Assembly: GCA_963855995.1 (NCBI GenBank)
Contig: OY979719.1
Span: 16,835,312 to 16,899,311, forward strand
Source: Muricea muricata
Taxonomy: Eukaryota; Cnidaria; Anthozoa; Malacalcyonacea; Plexauridae
Reading direction: 5' to 3'
DNA length: 64,000 nucleotides
Within the stretch, counting starts at the first letter, position 1. Each line of letters opens with the position of its first letter. Positions 10,509 to 20,971 of this stretch are shown here, one piece after another. A model generated the notes under the pieces. That model saw only the letters and a program-made list of their open reading frames with translations, had not been told where the DNA came from and did not search any database. Both the position numbers and the translations under genes were made by a program.

Positions 10509-12140
10509 TTATCTCGAAATGTACGTTTGTATTTCCTTAATAATGGCGTCAATAGGGTCTGTATCTTGCAGGAACAGGTGACATTTGTGCTTTGTATTGC
10601 CGCTGACCAATGTGGTGAAAGCGAATGCGCACTTGCCGTCGGGATGACTTTGAACACCGGAAATGATCGCGCTTTCGTAAAACGCTTGCGGGGTCTGGGT
10701 CTTGCCGTCCAGCATCATCACACCCCGGGGACTAAGTACTAGTTGAGCCTTCTTGTAGTGTTGAGCGTTTCCTGGACATTTTTTAATGGCTTTGTCCACA
10801 TTTTTCTGGTACTGTTTGAGACATTCTTTGACATGTTTCGCCTTCAACGGTGGGCTGACGATTGTGGAAATAAGATAGAACACGTTAAATCGTTTTTCTA
10901 AACCCTCCTTCGGAGGTTTCACCTCCTGCTTCTCTTGTGGTACACATTTCGCCGTTTGGGGTTTTTCCTCCGATATGGGATTAGGTTGTTTTTCCGAGTT
11001 AGGCGTTTCTTCCGGTGGCGTAGGCAGACTGCGCGACGCTTGGGAAACTTTCTCCTGTGGTTGGGGAACTTTTTCCGATTCGATTTGTATTGTCGTGGGT
11101 TTTTCTTCCGGTACTGGTTTGGCAGGATTCTCTTCCCCGAGGGTCTCAAATCCCGTATCGTTGTCTTCTTCGGCAAAAGACTGAATGGTGCTCATACGAT
11201 TTCTGCTCAGTCGTTTCGGAAGGAAGCGGCCGGGTCTTTTACGCAGGCATCCTGGCAGTGTTTTGCTACGCTCTATTTCCGGGGGACTGGAACTCTAGAA
11301 AGTGAGAATGATATATCATAAAAGAACTTCAACAAACAGTCATTAATGGTCACCCCCTGGACGCACTTCTCGTGTACCTTGGGCCTGGTTCTATTGACTT
11401 TGCATGTTTTACATTACTCCACTCACCGTTGATCCGACGCTCATGGTTTCTGAGTTTGAACTAATGGACCCCTCTGAGCTTGTCGAGGTGTTCGAGTTGG
11501 TCCTTGATCGAAAATCTGTTAAATAATCACTGGTGCGGGCTAGGTAGGTGGCCTGACAAGCCCGCCTGATCGTCTCCATGATTTGACTAGCCAATCCGAC
11601 GCGGTTGCAGCGAAACACGTGACATGACGTCCTTGTCTTGCTGCCTTGGAAGGCTTTGGACGATATGTAGCCGAAGTAACGACGATCCTCGTCGAAGAGA
11701 CCCATTGAGAGGATCCATTCTAGTTGATGCATGTCCAGTAGGCGATCCTGCCTGCTATTCTTCAGGTGTATAGCATCTCTGTACAGTTCGATCTTCGCGA
11801 CAGTGTAATCCTTCGAGTCTCTTTGGTCCAAAACAGAACTGATGTTGTCGTTCACAACCAGAAAGGATTTCTTCACCTTGTACGAGCCCAGATAAACCAG
11901 GTCGTCGAAGCACGCAATCTCGTTGCTTCGCCTCGATGTGTTCATGCGCGGTAGTGACCTCGAGGTGCCCGACCTTGGTGTGCCCAGCACGCCCATCGAC
12001 GACCATCGGGCAAGCTGGAATAGAACAGTTAGAATAAGTTTAGCACAAGGTCGATTCTCTAACAAAGGGGTACCGGGAAATATTTCTCCCTTCCGGAAAA
12101 TTACTTTGTTGTTATTGAGTTTTTCAAATAGCGACGCCAT
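10509..12140 (-). CDS. tandem PTB-domain adaptor-like protein
   Basis: The exon at 12140-11427 ends in a perfect donor (ACG|GTGAGT). A pyrimidine-rich acceptor (CTCACTTTCTAG) at 11295 opens the exon 11294-10509. Both junctions are phase 0 and the joined frame is open, so two apparent ORFs are one gene of about 470-500 aa. Domain 1 is a PTB/PID-like fold with DDLVYLGSYKV, SCHVFRCN and a C-terminal helix IMETIRRACQATY. A Ser/Thr-rich tail and a Pro/Glu-rich disordered stretch (repeated PEEKP-like) follow. Domain 2 is FNVFYLISTIVSPP through CAFAFTTL and CHLFLQDTDPIDAIIKEIQ, also PTB-like. A 90-bp segment (12015-12104) has good splice ends (TAACTGTTCTATTCCAG) yet stays open, so it is either a mini-intron or coding. 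The start at 12140 is preferred over the in-frame ATG at 12155. The expected role is cytoplasmic signalling scaffold; the orthologue is not recognised. Confidence 0.7.
11295..11426 (-). other. intron in tandem-PTB gene
   Basis: A 132-bp GT-AG intron, with donor GTGAGT at 11426-11421 and acceptor TTTCTAG ending at 11295. The first ORF reads three codons into it before a stop, which explains why the two halves look like separate genes. Confidence 0.65.
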
Positions 12141-13422
12141 CTTGAATTTGAGCATATCGCGATGAATTGTTGTCTATCCAGGGTAATTTAACTGAAGTAC
12201 ACAACACATAAATTAAAAGATGTATAGCTTTCAACCAAGGTCCTATCAATGAGTAAAATATCCAAAATGTCAGCAAATCCTGTTGGTATAAGTTGATGAC
12301 GACTCTTTTTAATGTGGATGGTAAATGTGACAGTGTAGGCTCAAACTGATTGTTTTTTCAGAAGATTTGTTCTGGGTATTTCTAGAGTATGGTATATGTT
12401 ATTCCAAATCACGTCCAATCCCGTTTCCAAATCCTGACGCGACGTCAAATAACGGTAGAAATAAAAACTTATTGTTTCTTGACGTCACTTCCAGTTGTCT
12501 CCCGGAGCGGAAAGGACAACGAAGGGTAGGCTTCTCCCCAAGAAAATCTAATGCGTGTCGTCATTGAATTTTTTACCCAAGTCCTGCAATAGGCCACAAT
12601 TTGGGGTCGCTCGTGTTCGAGAAATGGGCATTTATTTATGTAATACACGCGATGAATCATAGAAAAAATTGATTCCATCGCAGTAGCCTTTAATTTCGTC
12701 CTAATCGGTTTCAGATGCGGGAGTTACCATTGAACGTCCCATGAGCCATTGTGCTCGACGTCAAGGTCGGATTGTACAATGTCTATATTTATTATAATTT
12801 GTTTACATAAGTATCAATTATCCCATTATATCAGGGCTGAAACCGTTTCAGGGGATATTGTGTTTCACGCCATTCCTAGCGAAAAAAAAGCCAAAAAAAT
12901 GAACCGGACGTTGAGATGTCGAAATCAGAGATTTTTTTATGCAGGATATAGTTAGGTTTGATTACATAAAATGGGATAATAGGATGAGCTTGTGAGCACT
13001 TCAGAAGATTATATATTGCGTTGTTCGTAGAAAGGTACACGCCAAGTGCAACGGAGGTGAAACCGATATATATTTCCGGTCGTACGTTTCGTGATAGAGC
13101 TGTTGGAAGGTCGTTCCCATGTTGATGTCGCCACGTGTATGTTTTGAAAAAAGGCCACAGTTTATATGTTTAGCTAAAATGCATTATTTTCCTTAATTGC
13201 AGCATACTTGCAAAGTAAAGGTTATTTGACAACGACCTGCAACCTTTTTGATTTTGGTCGAGATTAAGTAAACTAAATCTGATTTGATTTGAGAATGTCG
13301 CTAAATTTTTTCAAGCGTAGGACTAATATAACAACTGGAACACAAAAAGGAATGATAGGATTTTTTGTTTGCTAGAGGTATTAAGACCTATTTCCTGGGA
13401 CTATAGCTATATGAATAGCTTT

Positions 13423-13834
13423 GAATGGACCGATTGCATTGTGGACAAAATTTTGAAAAAAGTTGAAATAGGAAAATTTATTACCACAGCATTGAAGAGC
13501 ATTCTAAAATTAGTAAAATTGCAAAGTTTTGTTGCTAAACATTGTAAAATGTGGAAAATGTAAGCCTGTGAAGTTGCAAATTTTGTATATTTTTGTATTA
13601 CGCACGGAAAATTGATACCAACATCGAGAAAATGGTATCAATTTTCCGCGCGTAATACATAAGTGTACAAAATTCGCAAACTTCGCAGGGCTATATTTTC
13701 CTTATTTTACAACATTTCGCGACCAAACTTTGCAATTTTACTAATTTTATAGGATGCTCTTCAATGCTGTGGTAATGAATTTTCCCATTTGAACGTTTTT
13801 CAAAATTCTGTCCATAATGCAATCCGTCCATTAT
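13423..13834. repeat. 410-bp inverted repeat (foldback element)
   Basis: A left arm of about 197 bp (13423-13619) and right arm of about 205 bp (13630-13834) are reverse complements throughout; for example ACCACAGCATTGAAGAGCAT and AAATTAGTAAAATTGCAAAG occur in the left arm and, complemented, in the right. The loop is only about 10-15 bases near CATCGAGAAAA. The 64-codon frame over the left arm is incidental. Confidence 0.8.
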
Positions 13835-13955
13835 CTATTATGATTTTAATTTGAAGTGCCGCAAAATGACGATTGATTTATTCTCTGCCTATTGGGAGGC
13901 GTTACCACTCTAAAAATACACTTTAATAAATTTCGCTTCTTGTCAGCTACCTTCG

Positions 13956-14050
13956 TAGCTTAGTGGTCAGAGCATTGCACCGACATCGATTCCTGCCGGA
14001 AGATCTATCGTTGATGATGAATTTCTCTCAACCGTTCTAGGTTTGAATTT
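13956..14050 (+). repeat. degenerate tRNA-like sequence, possible SINE head
   Basis: TAGCTTAGTGGTCAGAGC (13956-13973) matches a pol III A-box, and GGTTTGAATTT (14040-14050) resembles a decayed B-box. The spacing of about 75 bp is too wide for a working tRNA, and no cloverleaf can be drawn, so a SINE relic is the better reading. Confidence 0.35.
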
Positions 14051-15354
14051 CGACGTGTGTACGACTTGCACTCAAGTTAAGACACATAAATTGACCTCTT
14101 GCTGAATAGCACAGCATGGTCCCGAGACGATGAAATATACGACGTATTATATAACTCATTTCCCGAAGGTTTCAGACAAAGATTATTACATGAAGATGAG
14201 GCATCCTTCCCATTCAGATTACCAACTAGATAGCTTAAAGGACAGTCACATTAAAGCTAAAGCGACGTCGCCTTCTGTTCTGCCCTGGTTACGCGGCATT
14301 ACAGTAGACAGCTCATATTGCTTATGACGTGCGGGTTTTTTTAGTTTATTAATTTGTAAAATATGGAACACGTCTGAACGCATTTATAATCTTATTTACA
14401 TACAACCCTTTAATCAATTTTGCCTTTTATCTTTGACCTTGAAATTCGTGCACGTAGTAAGAATAACTAATTAGTTCGCATTTCGTAGTGCAGGTGTAAT
14501 AACCTTGTGTTGAATACGCAATTCATAATGGTTCCGCGACAGTAAACTAGTGACATAAATAACTATAATTTTGTGGAAACACCTGCTGCGCAATAATATT
14601 CAGCTTTATAAAAGTAATTGTGAATTTAAGCACAGCCATTAATATTTCATAACAAGTACAAAATTCAGCTCCAAAATTTAGTGCCCCAAAGTTTAAGATA
14701 TGACCTTGAACTTTTTAGTTTGGAGGGCAAAATTTGTATAAAAAAAAACGCCAAAAATTTATCAGTTTTGAATTGCACATTTACGAATATTTCGTATAAT
14801 AGCACATACATAAACCTTTTAACAAAAATGGTGCAAAAATTGGCTCTTATGGTATCCGCAGTCGAAAGAAAATGATATATGCGTTTACCATATCCAATAT
14901 CTATCAATCTTAATCTATTTACTTTTTGCCTTTGTGGATTCTAGATAAAAAGCGAACTGGATTTGCTAAATTCACTCAGGCCCACTTGAAAGGTCACCTG
15001 TCGTATAGAAAAACTCGCTATTTTAAGATTGTTGTAAAAAGACGACAAAGTCAATTTTTTGCAATTGCGGCACGCATTTTATTATTCGCATGTGCACTCA
15101 GATGCGAAATCACGAAAATTCACGTGTTCCTGTTTTACTCCAAAACCGAACAAAGTTCAAGTATTGTAAGCCAGTTATCACATTCGGAATTTGTTACAAT
15201 TTTGCATACTTGGTGCAAGTCGAGTAATATTGTTCAGTTTTTGAATGGCGGCAATTGAAATACCACGCGGAAAACGTATCTGAATATGGAATATTAATAC
15301 CCAGCAAGCGAGTTTAAATGCATATATTTTAAATTCAAGCTTATAGTGAAATTT

Positions 15355-15405
15355 ATTTGCTATATATACGTTTCGTTGCTACATCGCAACATCATCAGAG
15401 CTATA
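15355..15405 (-). ncRNA. hammerhead ribozyme-like relic
   Basis: On the minus strand CTGATGA (15398-15392) is followed by T, stem II GTTGC / GCAAC with a 6-base loop, GAAA (15374-15371) and CGTA. TATATA tracts on both sides could form stem I. The layout matches the motif at 1.8 kb, with a different but still complementary stem II. It is probably a Penelope terminal-repeat relic; no RT is seen nearby. Confidence 0.5.
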
Positions 15406-15974
15406 TATACAATGAATGATCACATGGTATCTATATATACTATGATATGATATTAAGTTTTATAGAGAAGGAACGAATAGTAAGCTCATTAGATATTACC
15501 GGTATATCAACATACCAGGCCAAGTTCGAGTAGGATTAGTGATTTTAATCATCATTTTATATTAAAATATTTCTGCTCAGTTTTTGTGGTATATGTTCGC
15601 CAGGGGTCGGTTGCTCAAAAGCCGGCTCGCTTGACCCAGGGCAAACGCAACGTAAATTCCCAGCAGATTGTTTAAAACTTTGGAAATATTTCTTCAGAAA
15701 TCTTGCCTACATCAATGGTATTTTTGGTTTCTGAAGATTTGAAAGAAGCGCTGGTGTAGAAATACAAAAACTAAAACAGCACGTGGGTTAAACTTGAATC
15801 CACGATTAGTGCCTAATCCAGAATCGAGAGTCTTTCGAGAGACTTTTCTTCGAAGGCTGCAGACTGGCAGTCGAAAGCTCGTGTTTCGATCAGAGAACGT
15901 TTAAGAAACTTTAAAAAAAATCATATTCACTATTTTCACTAAATTCCATAGTACTGTGCGTGCGCATTGGTTGG

Positions 15975-16478
15975 TGAATGAATGAATGAATGCTTTATTT
16001 AAGGACGTTAGCCTCATCAACGGTATGTTGATATTCACAAGGGACGTCCAGTTTACAAATTACAAAATTCACATAATAGACAAGCAGACAAACAGACAAA
16101 ACAAAAAAAAGAAAAAACATACAACTATTTACAGGTTTGATCTCAAACAGTGTGACCCAATACTTTAAAGCTAAATTTCGGCATTATTCTGATTAGATTT
16201 TTTCATGACGTTTTTTTGTTTGTACATAATGTTGCGCTAGTTTAGCATCGTACTGGAGGCTATTCCACAATTTTCCTCCGCTGTACTTTAAACTTTTTTT
16301 AAGAACTCTCTTTTTGGCTGAGCCAGGTGAGATCTGTAGCTATAACTATGCCGAAGGATGTAATTCGTTTGAATAAGATTCCTTCTTAATATTGAATCTT
16401 TCAGATTTGGTCCAGTACAGCCAGTCAAGACTTTGTGTACCAAATTCTGCTCAAACAAAATGTCGCGTGTTATAGCTC
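15975..16478 (-). mobile_element. 5'-truncated LINE, 3' end with (ATTC)n tail
   Basis: On the minus strand a frame ending at a TAA at 16195-16193 reads ITRDILFEQNLVHKVLTGCT, then HSYSYRSHLAQPKREFLKKS, then LKYSGGKLWNSL. This is the C-terminus of a non-LTR retrotransposon ORF2, most like the L2/CR1/Jockey group. A 3' UTR follows and ends in TTAAATAAAGCATTCATTCA repeats (plus-strand 15977-16000), the usual short tandem tail. The copy starts near 16478 and lacks the RT and endonuclease. Confidence 0.75.
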
Positions 16479-17106
16479 CTACATTTTGTTATGGCGACGT
16501 CATTTTGTTTTGAGCTTGGTGGGATTTAGTACCCTAAACAATGTGTGCGCACAGCATTATGGGATTTAGTGAAAATTGAGAATATGGTCACACTGGTGCC
16601 GAACATTGCAAATTTGAAAATCTATAGGACCGGAATTTCAAAACTAACCGAAATCGTTCAATCATTTTTGAAGCGTTATAGGAAACGCGTTTTTGACACG
16701 GCCATGTTTATGCATATAGAAAATAAAATATTTTCATATTTGGATAAGCGACAGTAAGTTTTTCACTTTGCAGACCTTTCATTTTGCCTTGCTAATTTCG
16801 TCGAATGCATGCCTTTTCTCTTACTAACTTGTCACTTTTTTATTGGTATAATATTGGATTAATCAAAATTGCCAACAAATTACAACAGACTGAGGCGTAT
16901 TGAACGGATATGACTACCCTGAAACAGGATGTAGCAAATAAGCTCTGGACGTTTTGATTGCAAATAACCCTTAGGAAATGTATCTCCCCGACACGGCATG
17001 CCAAAAGCTTATTTAAGGATTTATACTGTAACGTTTTCTGACGGTACTTGATTCTGCAGACTGTATTAAGTTCCTTTTATGCTTGCATGATAAATACAAT
17101 GTAAGT

Positions 17107-17222
17107 ATTTTTTGTGGAGACACCGCGTAAATTTACTGTCGCAAAGCTTTCGATCCATAAGCTCGGATCTTCAAAGGTTTGTGGTAATAAATTTACGTGG
17201 TGTTTCCACAAAGACTGTATTC
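17107..17222 (-). ncRNA. hairpin with decayed hammerhead-like core
   Basis: On the minus strand TTGAAGATCC, GGATCGAAA and GCTTTGCGAC occur in hammerhead order (17172-17136), with a 5-bp stem GATCC/GGATC. Outer complementary arms (GTGGAAACACC and GGTGTCTCCAC) close the structure. The invariant C of the core is T here and the cleavage triplet is atypical, so it is probably a dead relic. Confidence 0.35.
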
Positions 17223-19552
17223 TTTACAGTAACTTCAATGCCATTAATTCTTATTAATTCAAAAGGTTAATTTAATCAAATTTTTCATGAATATAAAATT
17301 TGTGCTCGTATGTTTAGTTCTAGCTCAGATGATTTGTTCTGAAAAAATACAGTATACAATACCATACCATGTCAGATGCAATTTTACCCTACTTTTTCGC
17401 ATTGAAATTCTACACCAATTGTTGAAGTTTTAAACATTTTGTTTGGAGTTAGCGAATAAATGGACGTGCTAAAACGCACAAACCAAACCACCCCTTTCAT
17501 TTATTAATTAGCAACAACCAAATGCTATCACAGCTTTGAACAACTTCTCTGCTTTATTCAGAGACACCTGTGATATGTAAGTTCGTTTAAAAGTATATTA
17601 TAATTCTATGATTGGACAAAACTTAGCATATAGTCTCTATTTTTTCCACACTGGTTGTTTTGACCTTCGTTTCTGACTGGACAGAAGGTCATGTTCGACA
17701 TAATGTATACGGTGTTTGGTTTCAAGTGTATATAATGATGTTATCTTAATGCCACTGGATTGTCTGGTACGCAAATATTTACCAATTTTGATCGCGCTCG
17801 GCTTAAAACATGGTGTAGCTGTCAGGCTTGAAATAACACACAAATGAGAAATGGTGCCATAAAAAAACACGTAAGAAAGCTTTCTCTTCCGTTGAAAAAT
17901 GAAATTTGTCTAGCAAACTAAATTTCAGAATCTGTCTGCTTCGACGTGCTGGAATGGTTTTCCCTTTGAAAAAAACACAGTGTATAATGAACTATATATT
18001 TGAATTAAAATTTACCATGGTTGTCAAGGATAAATTTTGCTGTATAAATCAGAATACAACCATTGTGCCATATGGGCCTTGTCGAACGGAAATAAATTAC
18101 TTCTTAAGCAGATTTAGCAAAGAAGAAATCAAACCCTTAAAAAATACATGTTTTCGTCATGAAAAAGTATAGCGTAAGCTCTCATGATTGCAGTTTATTT
18201 TTAGCCGGACGGACGTTTTCCTTAACCGTTATTAATGGATTAAAGCTTTATGAGGATGCCACATTCTACCACAAATTATCTGCAGGTTATGTAATGTCTG
18301 GTTTAGGAAATTTTTGTCAATCCGTTTCACCCTTCCTGTTAGGATACTATTTCTTTCCAAAGAGGATTATGACTGTTAATATACTACAGTCTAATTATGG
18401 CTAGCCATTCAGCAACGTGCCAAAACGTTCACAGGTAACAGAATAATACCATAAGGTTTGAAATGTGGCAATGCCCATGCATATAGCAGTATTTAGTTAA
18501 GAAAACATCGTTGAAAGCCACTTTACCAACTGTTTATCAATATATTATTTCAGGTTGTGATATGCGATGTTTTGGCTGCCAAAACACAACAAAGCTCATA
18601 AACAAATCTTTTTGTATTTTGTAGTCGATATTAATTAGCCCTTGAGCAGTTAAATTGTAATTTCAAAGATGGTCCATATAGACCTGTTTCCTTTGCACTT
18701 TAGTGGAAATTTCAATGGCGAAATAACTAATCTCTTAAATTGTAAACAAATTTAAATTTTCCAGCTTATCCATACTCACATCAATTTTGTTTAAATTCGT
18801 ACCATTACAAAAGTATACACGAGTGCCTAATTCAGCCATTAGTCTTTGAAGTTTCAAGTTTGTTTTCCGGTACAATCACACGCTAGTTTTATCAATGACA
18901 ATATAGCTTGTAAATTAAACATGTATTATTTGGCATCGAATGTCAATTTACAAAAATTTGTACTATTGAACACATTTAGGAGTGATAGAAGAAAATTATC
19001 GACCGTAGAATGTAACAATAAAACTTTGTTTTATCAAATTTCACGTTAGTTTTATGTTTGGTACACCTTATTTAGACTACAATTTTACCCTCTTAGTTCG
19101 ACTTTGCTCTTTCGTAGTATATCGCTGATGCTATCACATCACAGAAATTGTAGAGTAACCTAAACAACTCTGGTAAACATTTATTTTGAAATCCTCGAAT
19201 TATCAAAACAGCTACGCAATTTGAAATATGCAATGCCCTTAAAATTAGAACGCTAATTACAACTCGATGTACAGTAAAAGCGCTATTTTAGGCAGTTTTT
19301 AATAATATCGCAATTTATTCTAAAATTGTGATGTGCTTTTAGAACGACAGCCTTAATTGTTCATTCGCGCAAAGTAAGCAATTAAAACGAAAATTTCAAA
19401 TTAATACAAGAGCGTGGTTCTTCTGATATTGCATCAGACCAATGCTAAACAGACGATTATTCAGTATTAATGTTGCAACAACATGTCGGGCCGGTTTAAA
19501 CGAGTATTTTATCTGCTCTGCGTATTACGAAATGGGTAAATTGTTGACTTAC

Positions 19553-20941
19553 CGAGTTTGACGCGACGGGTTGTTGGAAGTTTCGCACGATAGCCTCCTT
19601 AATTTGATCAGCATCTGAACATTGTATCACAAACAGCCGCGTGTCCTCGCCAGGTTTGCTGATGGTGCATCCAAGCGCGGTTTTATTATTGGTATTGTAG
19701 GTCGTAATACAGCCAATATCATCGACGCTGTTCTTCGCTAACAGCCACCACGGCGCGCAGTTGTAGCTCAGGCTGAGGTACTCGCTTGTCACTTCAAAGC
19801 TTACAGGCTTCGAGTATTCCTTCTTCTCGCGGGCTAAGTACTCCCCGATTGTTTTTTGCACCGATTTCGGACTGGTTTTGCTTATAACATAACTTCCTAT
19901 TAGGGTGCCCGTGTACATTCCCAGTCCAAAATTTGTGATTTGACTGCCTTCGGTATTACCTATGTGACAGCTTCGAGGCCTGGATCTCTTGGTGAAGCTC
20001 CCGCTACCCCTTTGCGGCAATTCTGGCGGTGGTCCCACGCCAAGAGGCCCATTCCCGTAGCAATACGACGTACATCTTCGCAGCTCTGGTCTCTCCAAGC
20101 TGCCGAACGAGCTTGAGCCGGCTGAAACGGGCGACGCGTCTTGGCGCCTCCCAAAGTCGATCGAGCTATACACAATATCTATAGGCTTTGAAACGGTTCT
20201 AGGACGCATGGTAGGCGGCGACATGGCTTCGTAAACAACGTCAAGATCCTCGTAAAACGATTCTGCTTCAGAGGTCTCGGTCGAGGTCGTTGAATTTACG
20301 CTTAAACGCGTTCCCAACGCGCGCTGTTTGTCTTCAAAATTCTCATAAACGTGAGAGGTGTCAAAGTCGTCTCTTGCGTTTTGATAAACTATTTCAGAAT
20401 GTGTATTTTCGTACAGGACTTCTGAATTGGTATTGTGACATACAAGGTCCGAATCCGAATGGCTTACGTGGATTTTTCTTCCCAGTTCCTTTTCAAACTT
20501 TCGTGCGTTTCTTGCCGCGCGCATATTTTCGTACAACGCGAAGTCGTCTTGTGTCGACTTCGGCGTTTGTTCGTTTTCTGTGTTATTCATAATATCAGAA
20601 TTGTCATCCGAAAGACGTAGAATGGGGTTGTCTGATCTTCGTGTTCTTCTCACAGACGGTTTGACAGCAGGAGAAGACCATTTAGTGTCAAGCGATATTG
20701 AGTTTCTCGTAAGGATTTCAGCATAGTGCGTCCTGTCTTGCTCTTGGGCGATACAGCGCCCTCCCACAAGTATAAAACCGTCATCATCCATTTGGCGCCC
20801 AGCGCAACAAGAGTCTGTGTAGTCATTGAAATCTTTCATATTTTCACATGGTTCATTCCTGGCCACTCGATTCTGTATTTGTCGCTCATCTTCGCAAGAA
20901 ACGTTCTCCAAACCGGTTTCAATCGAGCTATCCTTAGTCAT
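19553..20941 (-). CDS. YxN-rich PTB-domain adaptor-like exon (continues downstream)
   Basis: One long exon of 463 codons starts at the ATG at 20941 (MTKDSSIETG); the open frame extends 30 bases further without another ATG. A disordered N-terminal two thirds carries repeated tyrosine motifs: YENM, YENT, YQNA, YENF, YEDL, YEAM and VYSSI. The YxN type is the known binding signature for Grb2-like SH2 domains when phosphorylated. A PPPELPQ proline motif follows. The last about 120 residues, from GMYTGTLIGSYVISK through RLFVIQCSDADQIKEAIVRN, resemble a PTB/PID fold. The exon ends at TCG|GTAAGT (19553/19552), a consensus donor in phase 0, so the final readable residues before the stop are intronic and at least one more exon lies toward lower coordinates. 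The likely role is a receptor-proximal phosphotyrosine scaffold. No exact orthologue is recognised. Confidence 0.7.
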
Positions 20942-20971
20942 CGAGGCACAAAACTCATTCACACACCACAC

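Larger units (their letters stand above)
12156..19552. other. 7.4-kb non-coding stretch (intergenic or long intron)
   Basis: No convincing exon is seen on either strand. It holds a 410-bp palindrome (13423-13834), a tRNA-like SINE candidate (13956-14050), a ribozyme-like relic (15355-15405), a LINE 3' end (15975-16478) and a hairpin relic (17107-17222). If the donor at 19552 splices to the acceptor at 12015, all of this is one intron. Confidence 0.5.

Noticed and set aside
10935..11321. 128-aa plus-strand frame rich in Phe/Arg
   Set aside because: Antisense of the Pro/Glu-rich tandem-PTB exon; composition is explained by that.
13951..14020. Functional tRNA gene
   Set aside because: Only an A-box-like stretch is good; no acceptor stem or anticodon arm can be drawn, so it is kept only as a SINE candidate.
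14926..15258. 110-aa plus-strand ORF
   Set aside because: AT-driven composition, no homology I recognise, no splice or promoter signals; most likely chance.
18159..18404. 81-aa plus-strand ORF in the long non-coding stretch
   Set aside because: Isolated, unrecognised, no exon borders; likely chance.
20290..20592. 100-aa plus-strand ORF over the YxN/PTB exon
   Set aside because: Antisense shadow of a well-supported exon.
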